Source of the DNA: Nageia nagi
Taxonomy: Eukaryota > Pinophyta
Assembly (NCBI GenBank): GCA_050084985.1
Contig: JBITNC010000001.1
Coordinates: 3,844,001 to 3,908,000, forward strand
Direction of reading: 5' to 3'
DNA length: 64,000 bases
Both the position numbers and the translations under genes were made by a program. The notes under the pieces were generated by a model. The model ran no database searches and was not told the DNA's origin. It was given only the letters and a program-made list of their open reading frames with translations. Of the stretch, positions 47,865 to 59,980 are shown piece after piece. Numbering within the stretch: the stretch's first letter is position 1; every line of letters begins with the position of its first letter.

Positions 47865-49078
47865 TGTGACATCCACCTTATACAATTGTAATTAATTCTA
47901 AAATCCAATGAATTTCCCCTTTTGTATGATTAATTATTTAATTATGATTTATTAGTTAGTATTTGGGATAGAATACATAATGGTCCGTTGGACCCCATTG
48001 TGAATCCCAAGTAGGATGTCTCCCTCCTAAGTGTAGATTAGTGTGTTTTAATGTACTTGAATATCTTGAAATGTGATTATGCAATCCCAAGGTTTATTTA
48101 GCACTTAGAGAATGAATAGTCACCTAATGACCCCAACATTGATATTCAGATCACTTGTACACATGCATCAACCTTAGGGAGAATCCCAAACCCCTGTGTT
48201 GGCCCATGATACCCACGTATGCCCCCTAGATACCCACATGTATCTCCTTCATCCATGCATGCATCCTTATGCCCATGTTGAGCTTGAGGATCCACATGGA
48301 GCTTAAGATAAGCCTAGATGCCCATGTTGACCTAGAATGACCCCTAGTTACCATCATAAATAGTTTGAGGGGTTGGGTGATGACTTTAAGGTGATATCCA
48401 TATCCAGTGAAGCTATATTAGTCCTTGGAGCATCATTGCTATAGATATAGATATTGATTATTACTCATACTATCCAAAGGATATAATTATTGGTGTAGCA
48501 TCAAGAAACATCCCTAGGTGCACCATCTAGGAGGGTTAACAAGCTCAAGGATCATGTTGATATATGGATTTGGTGTAGCACCTTAGTCCATCTGGTGGCA
48601 TTCTGAGGTCACATTCCTACCACTCAATTGGTCATCAAGGTTTGGAAAGAGTTACTTCAATGAAGAGGATTTAGATTTTAAGGGATTGAGGTTGTCCCAT
48701 TCAATATTCCATCCATCTAGCATTGATCATATTCGTTATGCCCTAGTTGGCTCCTTGGAGGCCAACGTTGAGCCTTGTGGGCTTGGTATTGTATCAACAT
48801 TCATTTTGCATCATTAATATAAGTCATGGGCTATTAGATCTTATTATTATGTTATTTATGCTTATGTATAATCATCATTGGATTAATTTTGTATGTATAT
48901 GATTGTATGAGCTATATGTTGGCATTGTGAGGTGTTGAATACTTGTATCTACTATTCTATGTTAAACATTAGCATTATTGCATTCCTTGAGCTTTATCTA
49001 GATTCCCTAGGTTATATGTTGGTGCATACTTGTGTGTTTTTATTTAATTATACTTGAATTTGTATTTGGGATTCTAAA
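47865..49078 (+). repeat. 3' LTR of element D
   Basis: A 1,214 bp partner of 24670-25883. It begins TGTGACATCC and ends GGGATTCTAAA before ATAAT. Confidence 0.9.
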
Positions 49079-49083
49079 ATAAT

Positions 49084-49376
49084 CCTTGTACACTCATCAA
49101 CCTAAAGGACTATAGGATAAATACGAGATATCATCCATATACCTATCCCTCAAAGTTAATAGTAAGTGTGCATGATATTCAAGAGGAACATGCTAAGTGA
49201 ATCTAACAACAATAGAGGATTTCTCTAGGATGTCCATCAAATCATAGTGTTTATAATAAAATCCCCTCTCACATGCATGAATGCCACCATAACTCACTGT
49301 AATCAAGGAAAGTGGTGGCATAAGTCTTGTCACCATTTTTGAAGTCCTTCTATTTGCCTTCAGTAAAAGCTTCTCA
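49084..49376 (-). pseudogene. ORF X, 5' part (unidentified)
   Basis: Upstream part of the ORF cut by element D. The minus strand reads MVTRLMPPLSLITV from about 49325, then HACERGFYYKHYDLMDILEK, HVPLEYHAHLLLTLRDR and YMDDISYLSYSPLG. After a one-base shift it continues as VDECTRIILEKLGWMPFL across the insertion site into 24664 and below. Continuity over the junction shows the frame existed before D arrived. Confidence 0.55.
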
Positions 49377-51110
49377 CGTGATAGTTATGGAAATATATGA
49401 TTCATCAAATGAAGAGAATCCAACTTGTCCATGCAACTACATGTGAATCAAATCCAAATCAACCACATTATTATTGATTAATTTTATGGTAGCTCATAAT
49501 TACCAAGACTACACCAACTCAACCTCCACCAATAATAATTTGACCACCAAACCTTAAGGCCCATTTTTGGTAATTGTGTCTCCCTCCACCATTCCCAAAA
49601 AAAATTATTATACATTGACTTCATATTATTTTTTAATTATTTTTGGTATACATAGCAAAAATTGGGGTTTACTACAAACATGGCCTTTAGCAAATCAAGT
49701 CCTTTAAAATGATCCCATATTTTGCTTGTTTAAGATTGAGCAATTTTAACCAATTTCTTCTTTGTATCAATTATAGTAATATCAAATAATAATATAATCA
49801 TGGGAACTTCTTGGACATCAAGTATTTCCAAATTCATTTTACTTTAGTAACTTTCATTTGTATCTCAATTCCATAAACTAATATATATAAACAATCAAAC
49901 AAATCAAACTTGAAAATAATGTGGATGCTTTATATCTATTATAATATTTCAACACTTAAATTCTAGTCTCAAAAATAATTTTCCATATATGTATAAATTA
50001 TATAATACAATACATATTCATTTTCTTAAAGTTATGAATTCAACATTATATATTAATCTTTCTTGAGCATGTTTCATCAAAAATACATTTAATCAACATT
50101 GAAAGAATGCCACACATGTGAGTAATGTCTTGAAATATGTCAAACATGTTAGCAAATCCTATTCCTTAAGAAAACCTATTCAATGTCTCCACATTAAACT
50201 AACTTATGTGCTTTTCTCATGTAGTTTCTCTTTTTGTGTACAAGGAACTAATAATGACACTCTCTTATAGGCATGCATTATGGTGGTTCTTGTTCCTATA
50301 AAGGAGGTAAGGTAACATAAGGAGACTCTTGTATTATTATCTTGATAGTTATACTCAAATACTAAAATAAGATAAGGTGTCTCTTGACACCACCTATCAA
50401 TATTGGCATCTGTTATGACATGAGCATCTATTATTCATCTTTTGCTATATGCTAGATTATGCTTGTTACATCTTCTATACTACTGGGAATCTAGATTATG
50501 AAGGGTAACTTTTAGAAGGAATAACATCAAAATTATTCATGGCATTCATAATACCCTAAGCATCCACACTAGTCTACAATATTATCCTCATGACTAGGTC
50601 TTTCTTTTGAATGTTCCACCTCCATGACAAGTTCAGTTTGAGCATATGAATGGTTTTCCAAGTAAGTAAAATAGGTGTATCTTTCATGATCCATATCTCA
50701 AAGGTTCTAGATTTGATCTGATAGTTTAAGAATAATTATTTTCAAGTTACATCTTTGTGATACTTTGGGATTATTGCATATTATTCATGCATATTTAATT
50801 CAAAATATATATTTATTCAATCGTAATTTCCTATGTTATTAATATATGTTTATACATATATAATTAGAATAAGGGGTTAATTTTAAATATATACATATTT
50901 GTGCACTCAATATCATTATTTTAATAGCCAAAAATCCCTAAAGGATTTTTGGAGGTATTTCATCTATATTTTATTAAATGTGATAATTATGGATCTTTTC
51001 ATGAGTGTTGGGCATAATGTGAACATTGGTATGTTGAATCGTAATGATAGATTGGTGATGATACATTTTAGTGAATTATTAAAATTAGTCTAGTCCCAAA
51101 TAAGAGCTTG
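49377..51110. other. AT-rich sequence, no gene seen
   Basis: No clear protein motif. Around 50220-50480 the text has CCTATAAAGGAGG and C/T-rich stretches resembling an LTR promoter and leader, which may belong to element G downstream, but no second copy was found. Confidence 0.4.
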
Positions 51111-51890
51111 ACATAAAGGTTGCTTGATGGTGTCCTTGTAAATGAAGAGCAAAGAAAACCATTTTACAATAAGATTTGAAATCTCATTCCCATAGGGACA
51201 AATAAGGAGCATGAGCAAAAGAAATTTAATGGTGAAGGAGATCCTAATAAACATCTACAAGAATTTGAATATGTTATGGAGTTAACATGTGGCATAAATG
51301 ATCTTCTAAAGGCCACATATTTTATGTTAAGTTTAACCAATGAGGTATGAAATGATTTCATATATTGGAAGCTATCTCTATTTCTTCATATCAACAACTA
51401 AAGGGATTATTCAAGAGTCATAAAAAATGCAATGTTCAAATAACATTGCAATTAGTAGATTTGATTGGTTGTAAACAAGGACCTAATGAGTGCTTGTAAA
51501 AATTTACAACTTTACATCAAGATATCAAAATATATTGATAAATTTAGAAGGTTTAATTACTAAATATATGATTTACCAAGTGTTTGTGTAGAGCATATTG
51601 CCTTCTTTAAAAATTTTAGCACTTGATTATATATATGGTCCTTTCATGAATATGATTTATAAATTGATCCAAAAAGAACAAGAAATGGTTATAGTGGATT
51701 AATTGAAATATGAAACTACAACCAAATATAATCTTAAGAGGTAATATCCTAAGAAAGAAGATAATAAGGTTAATGTTGTTGATGTTAACACTGATATGTA
51801 ATCATCCATAAACTATGCTATTATAGGATCTTCAACTATAGATTAAAAAATGTTTAACATGATGGAGTTCAAATTTCAAAACCAAAATGT
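51111..51890 (+). pseudogene. Element G gag, 5' part (gypsy)
   Basis: Reads KKFNGEGDPNKHLQEFEYVM near 51215-51280, the usual entry of Retrotrans_gag. It then has SYQQLKGLFKSHKKCNVQIT and LVDLIGCKQGPNECL near 51390-51500, with stops between. MFNMMEFKFQNQNVQ near 51850 is the type of linker that follows the capsid. The frame is then lost in unrelated sequence. Confidence 0.75.
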
Positions 51891-53240
51891 ACAATAATAC
51901 CAATGTTGTGCTAGATTACACTACAATTTTGGCTAACAAACTCCACACACTGTCATTATCCTATGTATTCAATAGACATGCTAATGTACTAATTACCAAA
52001 ACTTGTAAGAAATAACCAGTCAATGAATACATAGGTTTTATAGTAATTCCTCCTAATGTTAAAGTTCAACCACTTCGAATAGAGAGATATGATTATTATA
52101 TTATTGCATAAACTTACATATTATGACAAAGGTTTTCTTCCTTGCAATGGCCACATGTGACTCTTCTACAATAATACCTTATCATCCCCTTTTGCATAAC
52201 CAAAATTAGTTATAAAATCTCTCTAATTTCTAAAATTATCAACAATAGCTATGAAAATATGTAACAATCTCTCTAATTGCTTAAACTCTTAATAACTAGA
52301 TAAAATATGTAACAATCTCTCTAGTTGATGAAACTTTAACAACAACTAGGTAAAAACATATACTATAAAACATATCATATCTACCACAAATAATGCATGC
52401 TTATGCATAATGATCTATCCAATACATGTTAATCTCTCATGCTCTCTTAGCATGGAAAATGTGGAGTTTACCTTCTTAAGCTATGCAACTCTAGTTTCTT
52501 TGTCTCTCTTGGCTCTTGGAACTTAGCTCTTAGTTCTTATAGTTTTGAAACTCTCCTGCAATAACATCAATGTGTATTGAATTAAAAAATAAAATCTAAT
52601 GAAACTTTTTCATCCTTTGGTATGATCCTTAACCAAAAAGGAACAATAGTCTTCATGGTCATAGTTCTTCACCAATTATGGCATGGTCTACTCCAACAGT
52701 GATAGCAACCAACCACTAGTATGATTACACTCATCCTCCTTAATCTCTCTTAAAAATATCCTTCCCTTTTTTTCTAAATTAAGTTGCTAAGGGTGTTTTA
52801 GCAATGCTTGGTTGTCTCCTTTTCTTTAAATGACTCCTCAAGTACTAAAGGACTCTAAATAGTCAAGAAATAACTCAACTTCCCCAAATTTTATTTTATT
52901 TCCCAAACATTAGCATTGGATGATATGGTTAGGTAATCAAATATACACATAGATAATGGATAATCATAAGATCATATCTTTTTTAATGTTAATCACCTCC
53001 AAACTTTTCCAAAATGCATATAACACTAAAAAATCGAATCCTTGATAATCTTATTAGTAGATTATGCATGAAGCTAAGCGTTGATGTTGTTAGTAGTATT
53101 GGCATTACTAGTAGCATTGTTGTTTATGTTCTTTAGTAGTATTTGATCCTTGGAATGAAAATATACATACTTTGATGATAAACTAGCCAAATACAAAATT
53201 TGAAATCCAAATTCATCAGGATCCCTAGTGCTAGAGTTGG
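51891..53240. other. Sequence interrupting gag of element G
   Basis: About 1.35 kb without coding text lies between two parts of one gag. It may be an inserted element, and the left edge could be at TGTTGTGCTAG (51904), but I could not find matching ends or a target duplication. A tandem repeat (52211-52356) lies inside. Confidence 0.45.
52211..52356. repeat. Tandem repeat, about 50 bp, three copies
   Basis: Three diverged units around AAATATGTAACAATCTCTCT followed by AATTGCTTAAACT-like text. Confidence 0.6.
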
Positions 53241-54490
53241 GAGGTAAAACTTTTATGTAAGGATAGTTTGAGTAAAAAAATCAAGAATGATGGCCAATCC
53301 TTTAATAAATATAGACATGCATATACTTATTAGAAAGGTATATTCAAAATCTATCCAATGCAAAATGAATTACCTCAATTAGATGCCTACAAAAAAAGTT
53401 ATGCCTTCCCAAATATGGCTAAAATATTTCAAATCAAGCATAAAAGAAGAGCTAAAAGAGAAAAGAAAGGAAAGGAAAACACTTGAATATTTCCTTAAAA
53501 AAAGTTTCATAAAAATAATCCAAAGGAAAGAACTAAAGGAATGTAAAGAAAATCCTAGATGGTATAAGAATAATACATATTGTAGATATCATCAAGTAAA
53601 AAACCATTACACAAATAACTATTTTGATTTAAGAAAAGGATTAAAGATCGTCTTGATGAGGGGAAGGTGGAATACAAGAATAAAATAATTACCAAACCTA
53701 TAGCAAATAATGATATTCACTAAATAGTCAATATGGTTATCTATGATTATGAATCAAGCATATAAAAAGAAGAGGAAGAGTGTAATGTAAAAATAAGTGG
53801 TAGAAAAATAGGTATTCCTAACCTTGCTTCTATTCACAGAAATGATGTACCTTCTTATTCTAAGCAAAATTTCAAATATGATTTTATATGTCAAATAAAA
53901 TAACACATCTCATAAGATAAGTAATTATGAATTATTTATGACTTCTAAAAAACATACATTGGCATTATTTGAAGTTTTGAATAAAAAATATGTTGATCCT
54001 AACATTCCAACAAGGTCTTTTGTAGGCATGATTGACTATTTTAGACATAATAATATGATACAATTTGAAGAAACTAAGATTCCAACCCAAGAAGTAATAG
54101 ATTACATATTGGTTTTGCATATTCATATAAAGATTGATGAAAAGAAAACAAAGGAATCTTTGGTAGATACTATAATAGGACCCAACAACTTTTTTTTTAA
54201 TTTTCTCAAGAATTTTGAAGGAAATTTGCTCTCAAAGCTTAAAATATATATGATATCAAAGAATTTCATAATGTGAAGAAATAATATAATACATCTACTT
54301 ACCAGTACAAGTGGAACTAAAGATCATAGAGATAAATATTGATATCATGGAATGAAGCTTTCATACAATATCCTTAAGTCATACCATGGATTCATGCCAT
54401 GGATGTTGTCCCTTCCACTTTCTACAGGTTCTTGAAGTTTAAACATGAAGGGAAGGTGCATATTATTGAATGTTTAAAGTGATCCCTATA
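53241..54490 (+). pseudogene. Element G gag end and protease (Tat-like)
   Basis: YCRYHQVKNHYTNNYFDLRK near 53580 is a Tat-like knuckle (CRYHxxxGHxTNxCxxLR) with the last cysteine changed to tyrosine and GH to NH. MTSKKHTLALFEVLNKKYVD at 53938 and the following segment precede the protease. HIHIKIDEKKTKESLVDTII near 54120-54175 holds the active site, DTI in place of DTG. After a frameshift, IHAMDVVPSTFYRFLKFKHE near 54390-54450 is the conserved stretch after protease in this group. No RT follows; the element is truncated at about 54490. Confidence 0.75.
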
Positions 54491-55637
54491 TGTGTAGGTA
54501 GAAACTTAAACTAAACATTCACATGTATGAAAGGAGATTCATATAGATAAAATAATATAGAATATAGAGAACTAATATTCCATATGAAAATAAATAAACT
54601 TTATGGAATAATATATAGACTATTGGATCAAGATATCATTAATTTACTATTGAAAAAGAGATCAAGAGAGATAAATACCTATCATCTCACTTGGAATATT
54701 GAATGTATATGTAGACAAAGACTTATTAAAATAAGTGAAATCTTGGGATACAACCTTTAGAGTTGATCAAAATCATAACTTAGCATTAATTTTAGATATA
54801 ACAGTAGCATATACCTCAACATATGCTTATAAGAGCATCCATGCTAGGGCATTTTGTAGATTAGCTTGCATCCAATATCGAATAGAGGTATGATGTACCA
54901 ACAAGCCAAATATAAAAATGGAATAATAGGTGATCAAGGAATAATAAGATCCCAATCTTAATAGGCAATTTTGAGAAACACCTAGATGATAGGTGGTACC
55001 ACCTATTGAGATGAAATCCTTATTGCCTTCCCATGTAACATACTTACCTTTATATATGTAAAAGAACCTGTTAACCACTTTTTTCTTTTAAAATAAAAAA
55101 GGGATAGGAAGGAATTGTATAATCCTCCTTTTTAATGAGAGGCCACTCATTGGGCTTCAACCTGCTTCAACTAGCTTAGGACCAACATATTTTTGTAGAA
55201 AATCTTAGCTAGAAAATAATTCCTTTTTATTGATCAATTGGTAAAAGAAAGAGTTTAAAATAACTTCAACTGCAATGCTTCTTAAAGTTAAGGTAGTTAA
55301 AATGTTCCCATCAAATAGCTTAAAATTTGAGTGATAATTCTTTATTTATAAATCTAATAGCAAAAAAAAAATATTGATTCTCTAGTATTGATCTTTGTTG
55401 AAATTATAAACCTTGTTGCAAATCTTGCAAAATTCAAAAAGGACATTACAATCACATGAAATACTATTGTATTGACAAACTACTAAATGAAGCATCCATA
55501 TAATAGTAACATCAACAAATTGATAACATAAGAGCAATCAATTATTCTTATTAATCTCAGTCTTAAAAAAATCTTTCAACAATGAGAGAGAGGTACAAAA
55601 ATGTCTTCTCTTCCCTTTTATAAGACTTAAGGGAGAT
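54491..55637. other. AT-rich sequence, no gene seen
   Basis: No coding motif. It holds one 18 bp perfect palindrome (54989-55006). Text just before element F (CTTCCCTTTTATAAGACTTAAG) looks promoter-like but is otherwise unassigned. Confidence 0.45.
54989..55006. repeat. 18 bp perfect palindrome
   Basis: ATAGGTGGTACCACCTAT equals its own reverse complement, with a KpnI-type GGTACC centre. Confidence 0.8.
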
Positions 55638-55642
55638 GAAGG
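55638..55642. repeat. Target site duplication of element F (left, GAAGG)
   Basis: GAAGG before the left LTR; AAAGG at 61145-61149 after the right LTR, one mismatch. Confidence 0.7.
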
Positions 55643-56174
55643 TGTTGCAAACATACTTTGTCAGGATCCAAAATTCAAGCTCAACAAGTCATATTTAATA
55701 CTTAATGACAAAATGTAGCCCCCCATCGTGTTTGGAGATTAAATGCTATTGCATTTGGGAAATGCACCTGTGTTTTGTAGAAACACGCCCACCTAGTGTG
55801 TTTGCCTTAAAATGCGATCATGTTTTAGCCTATCATTTTCAGGTAATTTTGGGCAAACTGTCAAGTAGTTTCTTCTCTTTTTCCTATATTTCAAGTTCAT
55901 TTTAATTACTATTTTAAACTGTTTAGCTTGGGTATGTATAAATAAGTGTTCTCAACTCATTTTTGGGTTGGATTATGGAATCATTTAATGTAACATGTAA
56001 ATTGCACCATGTACTTGTAAACCAAACTATTTGACAAAATATCACAATAAGAATTCCACTACACTTTCCAAATATGTGTCAAATTTTGATTTTTGTAATG
56101 CATTTGTGAATGTTTGATGAATGTATGATGATTAAATAAGTCTTTTTATATATGATAAAGAGATTTAAACTTCA
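55643..56174 (+). repeat. 5' LTR of element F
   Basis: A 532 bp LTR from TGTTGCAAAC to TTTAAACTTCA with a TATA box at 55937-55945. It contains CGTGTTTGGAGAT and CGATCATGTTTTAGCCT that recur in the other LTR as TATGTTTGGAGAT and CGATCGCATTTTAGCCT-like text. Confidence 0.95.
55937..55945 (+). promoter_or_regulatory. TATA box in the 5' LTR of F
   Basis: TATAAATAA, conserved at 60907-60915. Confidence 0.6.
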
Positions 56175-56177
56175 TTT

Positions 56178-56189
56178 TGGTATCAGAGC
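56178..56189 (+). promoter_or_regulatory. Primer-binding site of element F
   Basis: TGGTATCAGAGC, exact match to the plant initiator methionine tRNA site, three bases after the LTR. Confidence 0.92.
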
Positions 56190-56296
56190 TTGTAGATCAA
56201 GATTGATTTTTCTTGGGTTTAAAAACTATGGGTATTTTGTAAAAAGGTTTGGAAAGAATTTCTTTTATAGATCCAAGTTGTGTTGAAGACCTATTA

Positions 56297-57225
56297 TCAT
56301 GTAAAACAACTCAAACTTAATACCAATCCTAGAATTTGATGGATCATATTATGAATATTGGAGCATTCGAATGATGACTCTCTTGGAAGGTAAAGACTTG
56401 TGGAACATTATTGAAGATTGATACAAAGAGCCAAATGATTGGAGTGTCTTGAGTGAATATGTAAAGAAGGAAACCAAAGAGAAGAAGAAGATGAAGAATT
56501 TTTTGGCTTTGTCACATATCCAAGTTGCTTTTGAAAATATCATTTTTCCAAGAATTTCAACCCACATAACCACTATTGATGCATGGAAAGCTTTGAAAGA
56601 AGGCTACCAAGGAAGTGTCAAAGTGAAGGAGGTGAAGCTTCAAACCCTCAGAAGAGATTTTGAGAATTTCACATAGTATGAAAATGAGAGTGTGATCAAC
56701 TATTGTATAAGGGTGAAGGCCATAGTGAACAAAATGGCCACCATTGGTGATGATTTGGAGATCCTTAGTAATTAAAAAAGTCTTTAGGACTTTATTGCCA
56801 AAATGGGACAATATGGCTCTTGTAATTGAAGAAAAAAAATATCTTTCCACTATGGAGTTTGTTCAATTGGTGGGATCTCTCACATATCATGAAGAGAGAT
56901 TTTTGAGAAGGTCCAATGTTAGTGTAAGTGAAGAACTAGCATTCTCAACTACAGAGAATGATCATACTAGTGGAAGAGGTCAAGCTAGAGGCTCTAGAGG
57001 TAGAGATTGAAATGAAGAGGAGGAAGAAGAGGCTCTTCTGGAAGAGGAAGAGGAAGAGATCAACTTTCATATGGTGACCAAGATAATAGTGTAAGTGCAA
57101 ATACTAGAGGGAGATATATTATAAGAGGTAGAGGAAGAGATAAAAGGAATGTGGACTTCTGTTATTGTAACAAATTTGGTCATTTTGAGAGCAAGTGTTT
57201 GGCTGAAATAAGCCTCTCAAAATAA
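56297..57225 (+). pseudogene. Element F gag
   Basis: Starts around NLIPILEFDGSYYEYWSIRM near 56315-56370, the usual copia gag entry, and passes LLEGKDLWNIIED before a stop. ISTHITTIDAWKALKEGYQG and VKEVKLQTLRRDFENF follow at 56555-56675, then INYCIRVKAIVNKMATIGDD near 56700. After frameshifts the C-terminal part is arginine/glycine-rich (near 56970-57140). It ends in a knuckle, FCYCNKFGHFESKC near 57157-57195, in which the first cysteine position is phenylalanine. Confidence 0.9.
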
Positions 57226-57950
57226 TAGATCAGTAACTTATGGGGAAGAAAATTCCTATGAAGATTATGAGGAAGAAGATTCCTATGAAAAAGATATCTT
57301 GTTTCTTTCTATTTTCCAAGAGGAGAATCATGGAGACAAAGCACTTCTTTCACAAGAAGAAGAGGATGAAACTTGGGTTCTTAATAGTGGTTTTTCACAC
57401 CACATGATCAAAAAGAAGGAGCTTCTATAATCTCTTGATCATTCCTTTAGTTCTAGCATCAAACTTGGGAATGAAAAACTCTTAGAGGTGATTGCAAAGG
57501 GCGACATGAAGGTTCCTACTAAGAAAGGTACTATGAAGATAAAAAGTATTTATTTTTATTTTGATTTGAAACAATCTCTTTTAATGTTGGAAAAATGCTA
57601 GAAAATAATTATAAATTAATTTTTATAGATAAAATGTGCAAGATCTATGATAAGAATAGAGGTGAAAGGTTGGTCACTACAGTAAAAATGAATAAAAATA
57701 AGCTTTTTCCTATCAAGTTTATGGAGTAAGGGGGAGGTTTTGCTTGTGTGAGAATTGATGATAGTGCTAATTTATGGTATTTGAGGTTTTTCCATGTGAA
57801 ATTTTAGAGTTTAAAGCTTTTTTCTCCACTTGTTTATGGTTTGTTGAAGGTCCAAGATACTTATAAAGTGTGTGAAGGGTATGCTCTTGGAAAGCATGCA
57901 AGGGGGCATTTTTCAAAGAATGAAGCATGGAGGGCCCAATCTCTTCTACA
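57226..57950 (+). pseudogene. Element F protease and pre-integrase
   Basis: TWVLNSGFSHHMIKKKELL near 57370-57425 is the copia protease site, normally W(V/L)LDSGCSxHM; aspartate is asparagine and cysteine is phenylalanine, so it is dead. The pre-integrase segment near 57770-57900 has LWYLRFFHVKF and VCEGYALGKHARGHF, in which one histidine and one cysteine of the HHCC set are altered. Confidence 0.85.
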
Positions 57951-58632
57951 ATTGGTGCTTAATCTTTTTGGACCATTGAAAACACAAAGTATGGGTAAAT
58001 ATTCTTATTTTCTCACCTTTATTGATGATTTTTCCAAATATTGTTTGGTATTCTTTCTTAAACACAAAGATGAGGCACTTGAGTGCTTCAAGAATTTTAA
58101 AGCTAATGTTGAGAACCAAAATGGGAATAAAATTAAGTGTTTAAGAACATATCATGGTGGTTATTTTTTCTCTAATGATTTCTTGAAGTTTTGTAGAGAT
58201 TCTAGCATTAAGAGGCAATTGACTTCACCATACACACCCCAACAAAATGGAATGGCTGAAAGAAAGAACCGAACTTTGGTAGAGATGGCAAGGTGTATGA
58301 TGTACACAAAAGGTTTGAGTAATTTTTATTGGGATGAAGCCATCCAAACTATTGTTTATATTTTAAATAGGAGTCATACAAGGAGTTTGGACAATATTAC
58401 TCCTTATGCGAGTTGGCTTAGAAAGAATCTAAGTGTGAAACATTTTAAAGTTTTTGGTTTTCTTTCTTATGTTCATGTGAATGATGAGCATAGAAAAAAG
58501 CTTGATGCTAAGAGTGAGAAGTTTATTTTTATTAGCTATAGTGAACACTCCAAAGCTTATAAATTTTTTAATCTAGTTTCTCACAAAGTTATGGTGTCTA
58601 GAGATGCCATTTTTGATGAAGGGGGAAGTTGA
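57951..58632 (+). pseudogene. Element F integrase core
   Basis: The longest open frame in the window, 57841-58632, covers the core. Motifs: TFIDDFSKYCLVFFLKHKDE, then PYTPQQNGMAERKNRTLVEM with the catalytic glutamate, and HFKVFGFLSYVHV. The first catalytic aspartate should precede LFGP (here VLNLFGP, so asparagine). The second reads LRTYHGGY where LRTDxGGE is expected. Two of three catalytic acids are therefore lost even though the frame is open. Confidence 0.92.
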
Positions 58633-59070
58633 AAGTCTCATAAATACCAAAAGTTTGTTGTTGATGATGGTATGTTTGAATAAAATGCTTCAAATGTCCA
58701 AGGAAGTGTTCATCCTATCCATGTTTCACACAATCAAGTTTAGCCCAAATTTGATCCCTCTTCACAAATTATGGGATCTTCAAATGCATCTTCAAGTCCA
58801 CAACATGGTTCTTCTTCACCTCTATCACCAAGTACGAGTGTAAATCAATCAACAAAAGGTAAAAGAGTGTTAAAATAGCATCCCTCTTCTCAAATGTTGG
58901 ACCAAAAGTTTTCAAGAAGGTTGACAAGGAGCTAGATGCTACTTTGCAAAGGCTAGTAAATTTGCAAATGTTAGGAGATGAAGACAATGGTGAGAACAAA
59001 GATGATATGGTAAATTATACTTTAATAGATTCTACTTATAATGCTCATGTTTCAAGTTCTTATAGAGTTA
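58633..59070 (+). pseudogene. Element F integrase-RT linker
   Basis: The spacer between integrase and RT. It is low in recognisable motifs, with several frame changes, and rich in serine codons (near 58760-58830), as usual in copia polyproteins. Confidence 0.6.
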
Positions 59071-59089
59071 CTAAATTTGATAATTTTGA

Positions 59090-59980
59090 GCCTTCTTGTT
59101 TTGAACAAGCTTGTTCTAACAAAGTGTGGATGAAGGCTATGAATGAAGAGATTTCTTCCATTATCAAGAATGACACATGGGGGTTATGTGAACTTCCCTA
59201 AAATAGGAAATTCATTGCATGTAAATGGATCTATAAGATTAATAGGAATAGTGATGGTTCCATTAAAAGGTACAAAGATCGATTGGTTACAAAAGGGTTC
59301 ACATAAAAGTATGGCATAGACTATAAGGAGACTTTTGCTCCTCTTCCAAGGCAAGAGACAATTCGGATGGTACTTTCATTGGCTTCCCACAAGAAATGGA
59401 ATGTGCATCACATGGATGTGAAGGATATCTTGAAGAAGAAGTGTATATGGCACAACCTCAAGGTTTTGAGGTTAAAGGCAAAGAAGATCAAGTTTATAGA
59501 GTGAAAAAGGTATTATATGGGCTGAAGCAAGCTCCAAGAGCTTGGTACATAAGAATCAATTACTACTTTCTCAAGTGTGGTTTCCAAAGAAGCAAGAGTG
59601 AACAAAATTTGTACTACAAGAAGCAAGGTATTGAAATTCTACTTGTTTACTTATATATGTAAATGATTTATTATTTATGGGAAGTAGTTCTTCATTGTGT
59701 GATTCTTTTAAAGTTGAGATGCAAATGGAATTTTATATGACTAATCTTGGTTTGATAAGTTACTTCTTGGGTATGGAGGTACATCAAACATATGATGAGA
59801 TATTTCTTTGTCAAGCCAAGTATGCTAGAGAAATATTGAACAAGTTTAGTATGAGTGAATGCAAACTTGTAGCTACTCCAATTGCATATGGAGAGCTTTT
59901 GTGTTCATATAATGGGACTAAAAAATTAAATAAAATAGAGTATTGGAGCATTATGGGGAGTTTAATGTTCCTATGTAACA
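59090..59980 (+). pseudogene. Element F reverse transcriptase
   Basis: Opens with EPSCFEQACSNKVWMKAMNE near 59090 and continues KWIYKINRNSDGSIKRYKDR. AQPQGFEVKGKEDQVYRVKK and LYGLKQAPRAWYIRINYYFL follow at 59450-59570. The active site near 59645-59680 is split by a frameshift and reads YVND in place of YVDD. FYMTNLGLISYFLGMEV and YAREILNKFSMSECK follow to 59870. Confidence 0.93.

Larger units (their letters stand above)
24670..49078 (+). mobile_element. Element D: Ty3/gypsy chromovirus, interrupted by E
   Basis: LTRs of 1,214 bp each at 24670-25883 and 47865-49078. Flanks are ATGAT (24665-24669) and ATAAT (49079-49083), a target duplication with one mismatch. The plus strand has a good initiator-methionine primer site, RT, RNase H, integrase and a C-terminal chromodomain, which places it among chromoviruses. 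Element E splits the RT. Without E the element is about 5.9 kb. Only about 0.8 kb lies between the primer site and RT, too little for a full gag and protease. Stops are frequent. Confidence 0.9.

Noticed and set aside
51904-53240. An LTR element starting TGTTGTGCTAG
   Set aside because: No CA-ending partner followed by a copy of the left flank (ACCAA) was found, so neither ends nor class can be supported.
55705-55905. 66-codon open frame on the plus strand
   Set aside because: It lies inside the 5' LTR of element F, and the copy in the 3' LTR is not open.
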